Part shown: positions 49,628-57,504 of the stretch, piece by piece
Numbering within the stretch: the first letter of the stretch is position 1
How the letters are laid out: the number at the start of each line of letters is the position of its first letter
Source of the DNA: Thermostichus sp047461615
Lineage (GTDB): Bacteria; Cyanobacteriota; Cyanobacteriia; Thermostichales; Thermostichaceae
Assembly (NCBI RefSeq): GCF_047461615.1
Contig: NZ_JANSHI010000008.1
Span: forward strand, 60,033 to 124,032
Length of the DNA: 64,000 nt
Direction: 5' to 3'
Notes under the pieces: model-generated
What the model was told of the DNA's origin: nothing
Database searches by the model: none
What the model saw: the letters and a program-made list of their open reading frames with translations, nothing else
Program-made: the position numbers and the translations under genes

Positions 49628-51532
49628 TTACCCAGCAAAGGGGTTATTGGCCTGCCATTGCTGGATAAAGAGGGGCACCATGTTGCGCACCTGCAGCCGA
49701 AACAGGCCCGCCGCCGCATCTTCAAACAGCGGCTCCCCGCCCACGTCATCCCGCCCATAGGCCTCGTAGTAGCGAGCCCGATCCCCTGGCCGATCCTTCT
49801 GCAAGTCCACCACCACCACCACACCACGGCTGCGCAGCTGGTTAGGGGTAAAGTTGGGGATCTCCACCGGGATTGCCGGCGCCAGCAAGCGCAGGGCCAT
49901 ATTCAGCAGCGGGCTGCCCTGTCGGTTGTAATCCCGCGAGATTTGCAGGTGGGTTAGGAGAATGTAGCGCAAGCCGAGGGCGTCGCCGATGGCCTTCAGC
50001 TTGGCCAAGTCGGCGGTGTAGCGCTCATCCCGATCCAACAAGGTTAGGCCCTGGACAAGTGGCAGGAGCGGCTCAAAGCGGGGATCTGGCCCTAGCGGTC
50101 CCTTTAGGAGGATCACGGGCCGCTGTGGCTGCAGCTCCTGAAGGGCAACGCTGAGGTGCCGGGCCAGCTCATCCGAGTAAACCGGCTCATCCGGCAACAG
50201 GCCAATGCCCTCCGGCTGGTGGGCCGGCTGCCCTGGCGGCAGGCGAATGTTTTGGGTGGACACAAAACCAGCCCGCACCTCCACCTGGGTGCTAGTGGGG
50301 GGAAACCCTGGCACCTCCACATCCACCAGGTACAGCCCCGCCGGCAGCTCTGGCAAGACATAGGTGCCGTCGGCGGCAATGGGAACTGTCTGTTGGGGTT
50401 GGGTGGCGGTGGCAGCAAGGCGGACAACCCCAGTCTGGACAGGCTGGCCGGCAATATCCAGCACCCGTCCCGTCACCACACCGCGCTGGCCTGCAGAGGG
50501 AAGCTCCTCCTGGCGGGCCTCCGTCTTGCTCTTGCCCACTTGCGCTTCTAGACGGCGCAGAGCTGGGATCCCTGCCGCCACCACCCACAGATCCCCATCG
50601 CCCAGCATCGCCAAGCCTGTCGGCTGTCCCTCCAGCCGTAGGGAGGTAACCAGTCGCCCCGCCTCTAGATCCACAATTTGCAGGCGGTCGCTGCTGCGGG
50701 CACTCACGTAGGCCCAGCGCCCATCGGGGGAAAGGGCCAGCCGCGTCGGCCGCCAATCTAGGCCAACTCGCTGCAGGAGCTTGCCGCTGCGGCTTAGATC
50801 CAGCACGGTCAGCTCTTGGCTACCCGAGTTGAGCACCACCAGGCGTTGCCGCTGGGCATCCAGAGCCATCGCCTCTGGAGTATGACCGCCGCGCCAGCGG
50901 GCCAGCAGCTCGCCATTGTCGGGGTTGACCACCAGCACACTGAGGGGATCCCCGCCACCCAGGCCCACAAATAGCACTCCCTGCCGGGCGTCATAGGCCA
51001 AAGCCAAAGGGGGGCCGGGCAGCGGCAAGTGGCGAGCCTGAGGCTGCTCCGCTTCCCCCCAATGGATCACCGCCAAGCTTTGGGCGGCGGGCAGGGAGGC
51101 AAAAACCCGTCCCCTGGCAGGATCCACAGCCATATCCAAGACTCCTGCCGGCAGTTCATAAGTCCGGAGCAGCTCCCCAGTTGGCAGATCGAGGGCCACC
51201 ACCCCAGGAGCCTCGAGGCCAGAGGCATAGACCACCTGCCGTGGCGCATCCACCCGCACCACGCTGGGGGCAAAACCCACCGCCACTTGCCACAGGGGAT
51301 CCCCGCTCGACCCATCCAGCAGCATTACCGCCTGGGCTTCCAGCAGCCCCACCGCCAGCCAGCCCCGCTCCGGCACGCCGTCAATGCGATCCGCCGAGCT
51401 GGGGAGTGGTAATAACTTCTCCGCCCTCAGGGGGCTGGCAGCGTCTTGAGAGGCCACCGGCATCTCCTGGGCCCAAACCGTGGATCCCAGACCTAGCAGG
51501 CCGCTCACCACAATCAGCCACTGCCAGCGCAT
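49628..51532 (-). CDS. Exported beta-propeller (YVTN-like) protein with regulatory-like domain
   Basis: A 634-residue protein with signal peptide (cleavage after STVWA, residue 21). Residues about 35-345 contain repeats of about 42 residues of the YVTN/NHL type (VVALDLPTGELLRTYELP; LTVLDLSRSGKLLQ; LQIVDLEAGRLVTSL), forming a seven-bladed propeller. Residues 363-450 are a transthyretin-like domain (VTGRVLDIAGQPVQTGVVRL). Residues 460-634 share a fold pattern with the smaller neighbour (LGLRYILLTHLQ; LFRLQVRNMVPLFI). Its place is periplasmic or lumenal. The ATG at 51532 begins a true signal peptide; the frame upstream crosses rpmJ in antisense and is excluded. Confidence 0.75.
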   Translation of the reverse strand: MRWQWLIVVSGLLGLGSTVWAQEMPVASQDAASPLRAEKLLPLPSSADRIDGVPERGWLAVGLLEAQAVMLLDGSSGDPLWQVAVGFAPSVVRVDAPRQVVYASGLEAPGVVALDLPTGELLRTYELPAGVLDMAVDPARGRVFASLPAAQSLAVIHWGEAEQPQARHLPLPGPPLALAYDARQGVLFVGLGGGDPLSVLVVNPDNGELLARWRGGHTPEAMALDAQRQRLVVLNSGSQELTVLDLSRSGKLLQRVGLDWRPTRLALSPDGRWAYVSARSSDRLQIVDLEAGRLVTSLRLEGQPTGLAMLGDGDLWVVAAGIPALRRLEAQVGKSKTEARQEELPSAGQRGVVTGRVLDIAGQPVQTGVVRLAATATQPQQTVPIAADGTYVLPELPAGLYLVDVEVPGFPPTSTQVEVRAGFVSTQNIRLPPGQPAHQPEGIGLLPDEPVYSDELARHLSVALQELQPQRPVILLKGPLGPDPRFEPLLPLVQGLTLLDRDERYTADLAKLKAIGDALGLRYILLTHLQISRDYNRQGSPLLNMALRLLAPAIPVEIPNFTPNQLRSRGVVVVVDLQKDRPGDRARYYEAYGRDDVGGEPLFEDAAAGLFRLQVRNMVPLFIQQWQANNPFAG

Positions 51533-51662
51533 TTGATCCCCAGCCCTGCTCTGCTCCTCTGCCCAACCAGCATAGCCAACCCACTGAGAAAGCCCAAACG
51601 ATTTTTGACAGCTTGTCCCGGTGACCTTAGAATGGATATTCGCTGGTTTTGGCAGGATAGCC

Positions 51663-51779
51663 ATGAAGGTGCGGCCCTCCGTCCGACGAATCTGCGAAAA
51701 GTGCCGAGTCATTCGCCGCCGTGGCCGGGTGATGGTCATTTGTCCTGCCAACCCAAAGCACAAACAGCGGCAAGGGTAA
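51663..51779 (+). CDS. rpmJ: Ribosomal protein bL36
   Basis: A 38-residue basic protein, MKVRPSVRRICEKCRVIRRR onward, with the zinc finger Cys-11, Cys-14, Cys-27 and His-33. It is the C+ form of bL36, a late-assembling 50S protein. It is the first gene of the alpha ribosomal cluster here, 150 bases before rpsM. infA and adk, which usually precede it, are not present; the opposite-strand propeller gene lies there instead. Confidence 0.96.
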   Translation: MKVRPSVRRICEKCRVIRRRGRVMVICPANPKHKQRQG

Positions 51780-51928
51780 AAGCAGGGGACGGAGGAGTGA
51801 GGCAGCGCTGGAAACAAGGGGCAGTTGGTGCAGCCTAAGCCATGCCTTTGGCAAAGCACTTCCCGACTGCAATAACTCAACTTTAGGAAGCCAGTTTACT
51901 TGAGTTTGTTGGAAAGGTACCCCTAACC

Positions 51929-52312
51929 ATGGCACGAATTGCGGGCGTTGACATCCCCCGAGACAAGCGAATTGAGATTGCCCTCACTTACATCTACGGC
52001 ATTGGGCTAACCCGCTCCCGCCAAATTCTGGCCAAAACGGGCATCAACCCCGATACCCGCACCCGCGACCTCACCGACGCGGAGATAGCCGCCCTAAGGG
52101 CTGTGGTGGAAAACGAGTACCAAGTGGAGGGGGATCTGCGCCGTCAGGAGGCGATGAACATCAAGCGCCTCATTGACATCGGCACCTACCGAGGTCGGCG
52201 TCACCGCCTGCGGTTGCCCGTGCGTGGCCAGCGCACCCGCACCAACGCCCGCACCCGCAAAGGAGTTAGGAAAACGGTAGCTGGCAAGAAGAAACCGCCA
52301 GCCAAGAAGTAA
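51929..52312 (+). CDS. rpsM: Ribosomal protein uS13
   Basis: The 127-residue head protein of the 30S subunit contacts the P-site tRNA and uL5. It shows MARIAGVDIPRDKRIEIALTYIYGIG in the family (only part shown here: MARIAGVDIPRDKRIEIAL), the helix-turn region and the basic tail RGQRTRTNARTRKG. The length is normal. It has its own 150-base leader after rpmJ and is followed by rpsK after 58 bases. Confidence 0.97.
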   Translation: MARIAGVDIPRDKRIEIALTYIYGIGLTRSRQILAKTGINPDTRTRDLTDAEIAALRAVVENEYQVEGDLRRQEAMNIKRLIDIGTYRGRRHRLRLPVRGQRTRTNARTRKGVRKTVAGKKKPPAKK

Positions 52313-52370
52313 GTCCTGTTCCCCCCAATCTCCGTACACCTTACTTTAAGTCAACAAGGACGCAGAGGTC

Positions 52371-52757
52371 ATGGCTCAGCAGCAACGGCGCGGACGCAAG
52401 GTCAAGAAAAATATCCCCAACGGCGTGGCCTACATCCAGTCCACCTTTAACAACACCATCGTCACCATTACCGATCCCAACGGCAACGTCGTGTGTTGGG
52501 CTTCGGCAGGTTCTACCGGATTCAAAGGTGCCAAGAAGGGTACTCCCTTTGCCGCCCAGGTGGCAGCAGAGAGCGCAGCGCGGCAAGCCATGGAGAACGG
52601 CATGCGGCAGATTGAGGTCATGGTCAGCGGTCCCGGAGCCGGTCGAGAGACAGCCATTCGAGCTCTCCAGGCGGCAGGCCTAGAAATCACCCTCATTCGT
52701 GACATCACTCCCATTCCCCACAACGGCTGCCGGCCCCCTAAGCGGCGGCGCGTCTAG
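52371..52757 (+). CDS. rpsK: Ribosomal protein uS11
   Basis: The 128-residue platform protein of the 30S subunit shows NGVAYIQSTFNNTIVTITD, the GFKGAKKGTPFAAQ segment and the conserved end DITPIPHNGCRPPKRRRV. Order and size are as in other cyanobacteria. It lies 112 bases before rpoA. Confidence 0.97.
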   Translation: MAQQQRRGRKVKKNIPNGVAYIQSTFNNTIVTITDPNGNVVCWASAGSTGFKGAKKGTPFAAQVAAESAARQAMENGMRQIEVMVSGPGAGRETAIRALQAAGLEITLIRDITPIPHNGCRPPKRRRV

Positions 52758-52869
52758 GATCCCGACTTTTAGGGAAGCCAAGAGCTTGTTTTTAGAATCC
52801 TAGCCCCCTAGCACCAGAGGGGGACTACCTTCTCCAACGCATAGCTAGCCAGACAGACAGGGCTACGCC

Positions 52870-53865
52870 ATGATGCCAACCAGCCGAACCCTCCACCATT
52901 CAACCAGCAAAGCAGCAGCCAGTGCTGCTCCCTATCAGACTGAGTGCCTCGAATCCCATCAGGAAGCCAATGGGGCTTACTATGGCAAATTTGCCCTGGG
53001 GCCGCTGGAGCGCGGTCAGGGGATCACGGTAGGCAACGCCTTGCGCCGGGTGCTGCTTTCCAACCTCGAAGGCACGGCAGTGACGGCCGTGCGCATTGCC
53101 GGGGTAAGCCACGAGTTTTCCACCGTGCCCGGGGTGCGGGAAGACGTGATGGAGATCCTGCTCAACATGAAGGAGCTGGTTCTGCGCTCCAGCTCTCCTG
53201 AGCCGCAGGTGGGCCGCCTAGTAGCGCAGGGGCCGGGGGAAGTGACCGCTGAAAAGCTGCAGCTGCCCAGCGGCGTAGAGGTGATCAACCCCCGTCACCA
53301 CATTGCCACGCTGGCGGAGGGAGCCATCCTGGAGATGGAGTTCATGATTGGCCGTGGACGGGGCTATCGCGCCGTCGATTACGCCGACAGCAAATCCATG
53401 GCCATTGACTTTCTCCAAATTGACTCCGTCTTCATGCCGGTGCGCAAGGTCAACTACACCGTCGAGCCAGCCCGGGTGGGGCAGTCTTTGGAAAAAGATC
53501 GCCTAGTTCTGGAGATCTGGACCAACGGCAGCCTTACTCCCCAGGAAGCGCTTAGCCAAGCAGCTCGCATTTTGGTAGGTCTGTTCTCGCCGCTGCAGGA
53601 GGTTAGCTTTGACACCCCAGCAGCCCCCCAGCCAGCGGAGGACACCCAGAAAAACCAAATCCCCATCGAGGAGCTGCAGCTCTCGGTGCGGGCCTACAAC
53701 TGCCTCAAGCGAGCCCAGATCCACACCCTGGCGGATCTGCTGCTCCATACCGAGGAAGATTTGCTGGAGATCAAAAACTTTGGCCAGAAATCCGCCGAAG
53801 AGGTGGTGCAAGCTTTGAAAAACCGCTTTGGCCTGACGCTGCCCCGCGAAAGGAGCAGGACCTAG
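52870..53865 (+). CDS. rpoA: RNA polymerase alpha subunit
   Basis: The 331-residue alpha subunit has the assembly domain (LERGQGITVGNALRRVLLSN and onward to about residue 245), a Pro/Gln-rich linker, and the C-terminal DNA- and activator-binding domain (ELQLSVRAYNCLKRAQIHTL..., about 258-325). The N-terminus is about 18 residues longer than usual (MMPTSRTLHHSTSKAAASA), with no better start downstream, so this may be a true extension. The gene sits in the conserved order rpsK-rpoA-rplQ. Confidence 0.97.
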   Translation: MMPTSRTLHHSTSKAAASAAPYQTECLESHQEANGAYYGKFALGPLERGQGITVGNALRRVLLSNLEGTAVTAVRIAGVSHEFSTVPGVREDVMEILLNMKELVLRSSSPEPQVGRLVAQGPGEVTAEKLQLPSGVEVINPRHHIATLAEGAILEMEFMIGRGRGYRAVDYADSKSMAIDFLQIDSVFMPVRKVNYTVEPARVGQSLEKDRLVLEIWTNGSLTPQEALSQAARILVGLFSPLQEVSFDTPAAPQPAEDTQKNQIPIEELQLSVRAYNCLKRAQIHTLADLLLHTEEDLLEIKNFGQKSAEEVVQALKNRFGLTLPRERSRT

Positions 53866-53931
53866 CCTGCCCAGGGTGGGGCTCAAAACCCCAAGCTGCC
53901 TGAAACTCGAGGACAAAAAGCAGAGGCTACC

Positions 53932-54282
53932 ATGCGTCACCGCCGTCGTACTCCTCATCTCAACAAGCCTGCTGACCAACGCAAGGCTCTGCTGCGGGCC
54001 CTGACCACGGCCTTGCTACGGGAAGGGCGAATTGTTACCACCAAAGCCCGCGCCAAAGCTGTTCGGGCCACAGCCGAGAAGATGATTACCCTAGCCAAGG
54101 ATGGCTCCCTGGCAGCGCGGCGGCAGGCACTGGCCTACATCTACGACAAGGATCTAGTGCGATCCTTGTTTGAGCAGGCGCCCGAGCGCTACCGAGATCG
54201 AGCGGGAGGCTACACCCGCATCTTGCGCACCGTGCGCCGGCGGGGCGATGGGGCAGAAATGGCCGTCATCGAGTTGGTGTAG
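53932..54282 (+). CDS. rplQ: Ribosomal protein bL17
   Basis: The 116-residue 50S protein lies near the tunnel exit. It begins MRHRRRTPHLNKPADQRKAL and has the ITLAKDG and RSLFEQAPERYRDR segments, ending MAVIELV. It follows rpoA by 66 bases and precedes truA by five. Confidence 0.97.
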   Translation: MRHRRRTPHLNKPADQRKALLRALTTALLREGRIVTTKARAKAVRATAEKMITLAKDGSLAARRQALAYIYDKDLVRSLFEQAPERYRDRAGGYTRILRTVRRRGDGAEMAVIELV

Positions 54283-54287
54283 GCTTC

Positions 54288-55133
54288 ATGCAAAGCCGTC
54301 GCATTGCCCTAAAGATTCAGTACCTGGGCAGGGACTTTCGCGGCTGGCAACGGCAAGCGGGCCACCGCACCGTACAAGGGGTACTAGAGGAGGCCATTGC
54401 CTCGCGGGCCGGGCACCCCGTTACCCTCTACGGAGCAGGGCGCACCGACACCGGGGTACATGCGGCTGGCCAAGTAGCTCACTTCGACACCACCTGCGGC
54501 ATTCCGCCCACGGAGTGGGCACGGGTGCTCAACGACTGCCTACCGGAAGATATAGTGGTACTGGCTTCAGCGCCTGTGGCCGAGGACTGGCATGCCCGCT
54601 TTTCCGCCAGGTGGCGCCGCTACCGCTACCTCATTCTCAATCGCGAGCGGCCAGATGTGTTCTGGCGGCCCTTTAGCTGGCAAGTGCGCTCGCCTTTGCA
54701 GGTGGAGCCAATGGCCGAGGCGCTGCGCTCCCTTTTGGGGGAGCACAACCTGGAAGCCTTCCGCCGGCGGGGATCCGATCGACCGCACTCGTGGGTGCGG
54801 GTGGAGGAGGTGCTCTGCCAACGAGTAGGGGATCTCATCAGCATCGAAGTGCAGGCCAGCGGCTTCCTCTACCGGATGATGCGGCTGCTGGTGGGGTCTC
54901 TCGAGGTGGTGGGCCGGGGCGAGCTCAGCCCCCAGCAATTTGTCCACCTCTGGCAACACAACGACTGGAGCCAGATGCGCACCCGCTACAGCGCCCCTCC
55001 ACAGGGCCTGTGCCTGTTGGATGTGGGCTATGCTAGGGATCCCTTTGGCCAACGCTTTCCGCAGTCTCTGCCCTTCTGGGGATCCCTTTCTTGGCCGGCA
55101 GGTGTTCTTTCTCTTGTCCCTTCTCTCTCCTAG
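54288..55133 (+). CDS. truA: tRNA pseudouridine(38-40) synthase
   Basis: TruA forms pseudouridine in the anticodon stem-loop of many tRNAs. The 281-residue enzyme has the catalytic Asp in GAGRTDTGVHAAGQVAH and the FRRRGSD, GFLYRMMRLLVGSL and TAPPQGL-like (SAPPQGLCLLDVGY) segments. Cyanobacteria usually keep truA between rplQ and rplM, as here. The hydrophobic C-terminal 25 residues (after RDPFGQRF) are beyond the family core. It ends five bases before rplM. Confidence 0.95.
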   Translation: MQSRRIALKIQYLGRDFRGWQRQAGHRTVQGVLEEAIASRAGHPVTLYGAGRTDTGVHAAGQVAHFDTTCGIPPTEWARVLNDCLPEDIVVLASAPVAEDWHARFSARWRRYRYLILNRERPDVFWRPFSWQVRSPLQVEPMAEALRSLLGEHNLEAFRRRGSDRPHSWVRVEEVLCQRVGDLISIEVQASGFLYRMMRLLVGSLEVVGRGELSPQQFVHLWQHNDWSQMRTRYSAPPQGLCLLDVGYARDPFGQRFPQSLPFWGSLSWPAGVLSLVPSLS

Positions 55134-55138
55134 CTGCC

Positions 55139-55594
55139 ATGAACAAGACTCCCCTTCCTACCCCTTCCACCTTAGCCCCGCGCTGGTACGTAATTGATGC
55201 GGCTGGCCAGCGCCTTGGCCGCCTAGCGGTAGTGGTGGCCAACCTCTTGCGCGGCAAGCACAAGCCCAACTTCACCCCCCACCTGGATACGGGGGACTAC
55301 GTGATCGTCATCAACGCTGAGAAAGTGGTGGTTACCGGCAAAAAGCGCACCCAAAAGCTCTACCGCCGCCACTCTGGCCGTCCCGGCGGGATGAAGGTGG
55401 AGACCTTTGCCCAACTGCAAGCCCGCCTGCCAGAGCGGGTGATCGAGAAGGCGGTGAAGGGGATGTTGCCCCACACCCGCCTAGGGCGGCGGCAATTTAC
55501 CAAGCTGAAAGTGTACGCCGGCCCCCACCACCCCCACCAGGCCCAGCAGCCACAGGTCTATCCCATCCACACGATCCCAGGAGCCCAAGCATGA
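55139..55594 (+). CDS. rplM: Ribosomal protein uL13
   Basis: The 151-residue early-assembly 50S protein begins MNKTPLPTPSTLAPRWYVID and contains LGRLAVVVANLLRGKHKP, the DYVIVINAEKV strand and VKGMLPHTRLGR. The ATG at 55139 matches homologues; the earlier in-frame start overlaps truA. It overlaps rpsI by four bases (ATGA). Confidence 0.96.
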   Translation: MNKTPLPTPSTLAPRWYVIDAAGQRLGRLAVVVANLLRGKHKPNFTPHLDTGDYVIVINAEKVVVTGKKRTQKLYRRHSGRPGGMKVETFAQLQARLPERVIEKAVKGMLPHTRLGRRQFTKLKVYAGPHHPHQAQQPQVYPIHTIPGAQA

Positions 55595-56004
55595 CCCAGA
55601 CAGCCAGCAACCCGCGAGCCGTCTACTGGGGAACTGGGCGCCGCAAAACTGCCATTGCTCGCGTGCGCCTGGTTCCTGGCACGGGCAAGATCATCATCAA
55701 CGACCGGCCTGGCGAGGAGTACCTGCAGTACCAGGCGGCGTTCCTGGCCAGCGTCAAGGCGCCGCTGGAGCTCCTTGGCCTAGAGGACTCCTACGACATC
55801 TTGGTGCGAGCCCATGGGGGCGGCCTCCACGGCCAGGCCGATGCCATCAAGCTGGGGGTAGCCCGCGCCCTCTGCCAGCTGGATCCCTCCAACCGCGGCC
55901 CCCTCAAGGCCGAGGGCTACCTCACCCGCGATCCTCGCGCTGTGGAGCGCAAGAAGTACGGCTTGCGCAAAGCCCGCAAGGCTACTCAGTACTCGAAGCG
56001 GTAA
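55591..56004 (+). CDS. rpsI: Ribosomal protein uS9
   Basis: The 137-residue 30S head protein has a long basic tail reaching the P-site tRNA. It shows GTGRRKTAIARVRLVPG and ends RKYGLRKARKATQYSKR with the conserved terminal Lys-Arg. Its start overlaps the rplM stop, so the two are translationally coupled as in most bacteria. Confidence 0.97.
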   Translation: MTQTASNPRAVYWGTGRRKTAIARVRLVPGTGKIIINDRPGEEYLQYQAAFLASVKAPLELLGLEDSYDILVRAHGGGLHGQADAIKLGVARALCQLDPSNRGPLKAEGYLTRDPRAVERKKYGLRKARKATQYSKR

Positions 56005-56082
56005 GGGCCGGCATTGCGGCGGTAGGTATTGGGTTGATAGACATTTATTACAGGCTTATATCCACCCAGGGAGGAGGCTCTC

Positions 56083-56307
56083 ATGCCCAAGAAAGGCATT
56101 CACCCCCAGTGGTACCCCGAGGCCAAAGTCATCTGCAACGGCGAGGTGGTCATGACGGTGGGATCCACCAAGCCAGAGCTCAGGGTTGAAGTGTGGTCTG
56201 GCAACCACCCCTTCTTCACCGGCACCCAAAAGATCATCGACACCGAAGGGCGAGTGGAGAAGTTCATGCGCAAGTACGGCATGAGCAGTGGCAAGAAAGC
56301 CCAGTAG
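56083..56307 (+). CDS. rpmE: Ribosomal protein bL31
   Basis: The 74-residue bL31 bridges the 50S and 30S subunits. It begins MPKKGIHPQWYPEAKVICNG and contains EVWSGNHPFFTG and KFMRKYGM. Only one of the four zinc-binding Cys of the C+ type is present (ICNG), so it is the non-zinc form. A GGGAGGAGG ribosome site lies about nine bases upstream. Confidence 0.96.
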   Translation: MPKKGIHPQWYPEAKVICNGEVVMTVGSTKPELRVEVWSGNHPFFTGTQKIIDTEGRVEKFMRKYGMSSGKKAQ

Positions 56308-56360
56308 AGCTTTCCCTTGCCTTGCTCAGGACGGCTTGGGTTCCTTGCTGACTTAGACCT

Positions 56361-57443
56361 ATGGCTTCTGCTCAACTCATCGAGCAGCTCAAAAATGTCG
56401 AAGCTACCTTCCAGGAGCTGACGGTGCGCCTGGCCGATCCCGAGGTGGCGACAGACCCTGCGGAGCTGCAGCGAATCGCCAAGGCCCGCTCCTCCCTGGA
56501 AGCAACGGTGCAGGCCTTCCATGACTGGCAAAAGCTAACTCGCGACCTCAAGCAGACGGAGGAGCTTTTGCGCGAGGCGGCCTCTGACCCGGAGCTGGAG
56601 GCAATGGTGAGGGCGGAGCTGGAGCAGCTGCGCGCCCGTCAGGAGCAACTGGAGGAAAAGCTTACCCTGCTGCTGCTGCCCCGGGATCCCAACGACGAAA
56701 AGAACATCATGTTGGAGATCCGCGCCGGCACTGGGGGAGAGGAAGCAGCCCTGTGGGCAGCTGATCTAGCCCGCATGTACACTCGCTATGCCGAGAAGAT
56801 GGGCTGGTCAGTGCGCTTGGTCAGCCTCTCTGAGGGCGACATGGGCGGCTACAAAGAGGCCATCCTGGAAATCCGCGGCGATCAAGTCTATAGCAAGCTC
56901 AAGTTCGAGGCCGGTGTGCACCGGGTCCAGCGGGTACCCATCACGGAAGCCCAGGGGCGCATCCACACTTCGACGGCCACGGTAGCGGTAATGCCAGAAG
57001 CGGACGAGGTGGAGGTGGTCATTGATCCCAAAGATATCGAGATTAGAACAGCGCGTTCCGGCGGGGCAGGGGGACAAAACGTGAACAAGGTGGAAACGGC
57101 GGTGGATCTCTTCCACAAGCCCACTGGGATCCGGGTCTTCTGCACCGAGGAGCGCTCCCAGCTGCAAAACCGGCAGCGGGCCATGCAGATTTTGCGGGCC
57201 AAGCTCTACGAGATGAAGCTGCGCGAGCAGCAGGCCTCCATTAGCTCCGCCCGCCGCATGCAGGTAGGAACAGGAGCCCGTTCAGAAAAAATTCGCACCT
57301 ACAACTACAAGGACAATCGGGTTACCGACCACCGCCTCAACCAAAATTTCCCGCTCGAGCCAATTTTGGAAGGGGAGCTGGACGAGTTAATCCAAGCTTG
57401 TATTGGCCTATACCAAAAGGAGCTGTTGGCGGAGCTCTCTTGA
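56361..57443 (+). CDS. prfA: Peptide chain release factor 1
   Basis: RF1 ends translation at UAA and UAG. The 360-residue protein has the GGQ catalytic loop in SGGAGGQNVNKVET, the stop-codon reading region with GRIHTSTATVAVMPE, and the basic C-terminal part RTYNYKDNRVTDHR. It closes the ribosomal cluster, 53 bases after rpmE, as usual in cyanobacteria. Its last codons share bases with an upstream extension of the acnB frame, which is not used here. Confidence 0.97.
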   Translation: MASAQLIEQLKNVEATFQELTVRLADPEVATDPAELQRIAKARSSLEATVQAFHDWQKLTRDLKQTEELLREAASDPELEAMVRAELEQLRARQEQLEEKLTLLLLPRDPNDEKNIMLEIRAGTGGEEAALWAADLARMYTRYAEKMGWSVRLVSLSEGDMGGYKEAILEIRGDQVYSKLKFEAGVHRVQRVPITEAQGRIHTSTATVAVMPEADEVEVVIDPKDIEIRTARSGGAGGQNVNKVETAVDLFHKPTGIRVFCTEERSQLQNRQRAMQILRAKLYEMKLREQQASISSARRMQVGTGARSEKIRTYNYKDNRVTDHRLNQNFPLEPILEGELDELIQACIGLYQKELLAELS

Positions 57444-57504
57444 GGAGGGCTGGGTTCTTTCTGGCGGTAGAATAATGCCTGCGTCAGTGACCCAAGGAAT
57501 CCTC

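Noticed and set aside
51533..51880. N-terminal extension of the propeller protein frame
   Set aside because: It is antisense to rpmJ and precedes a clear signal peptide beginning at 51532.
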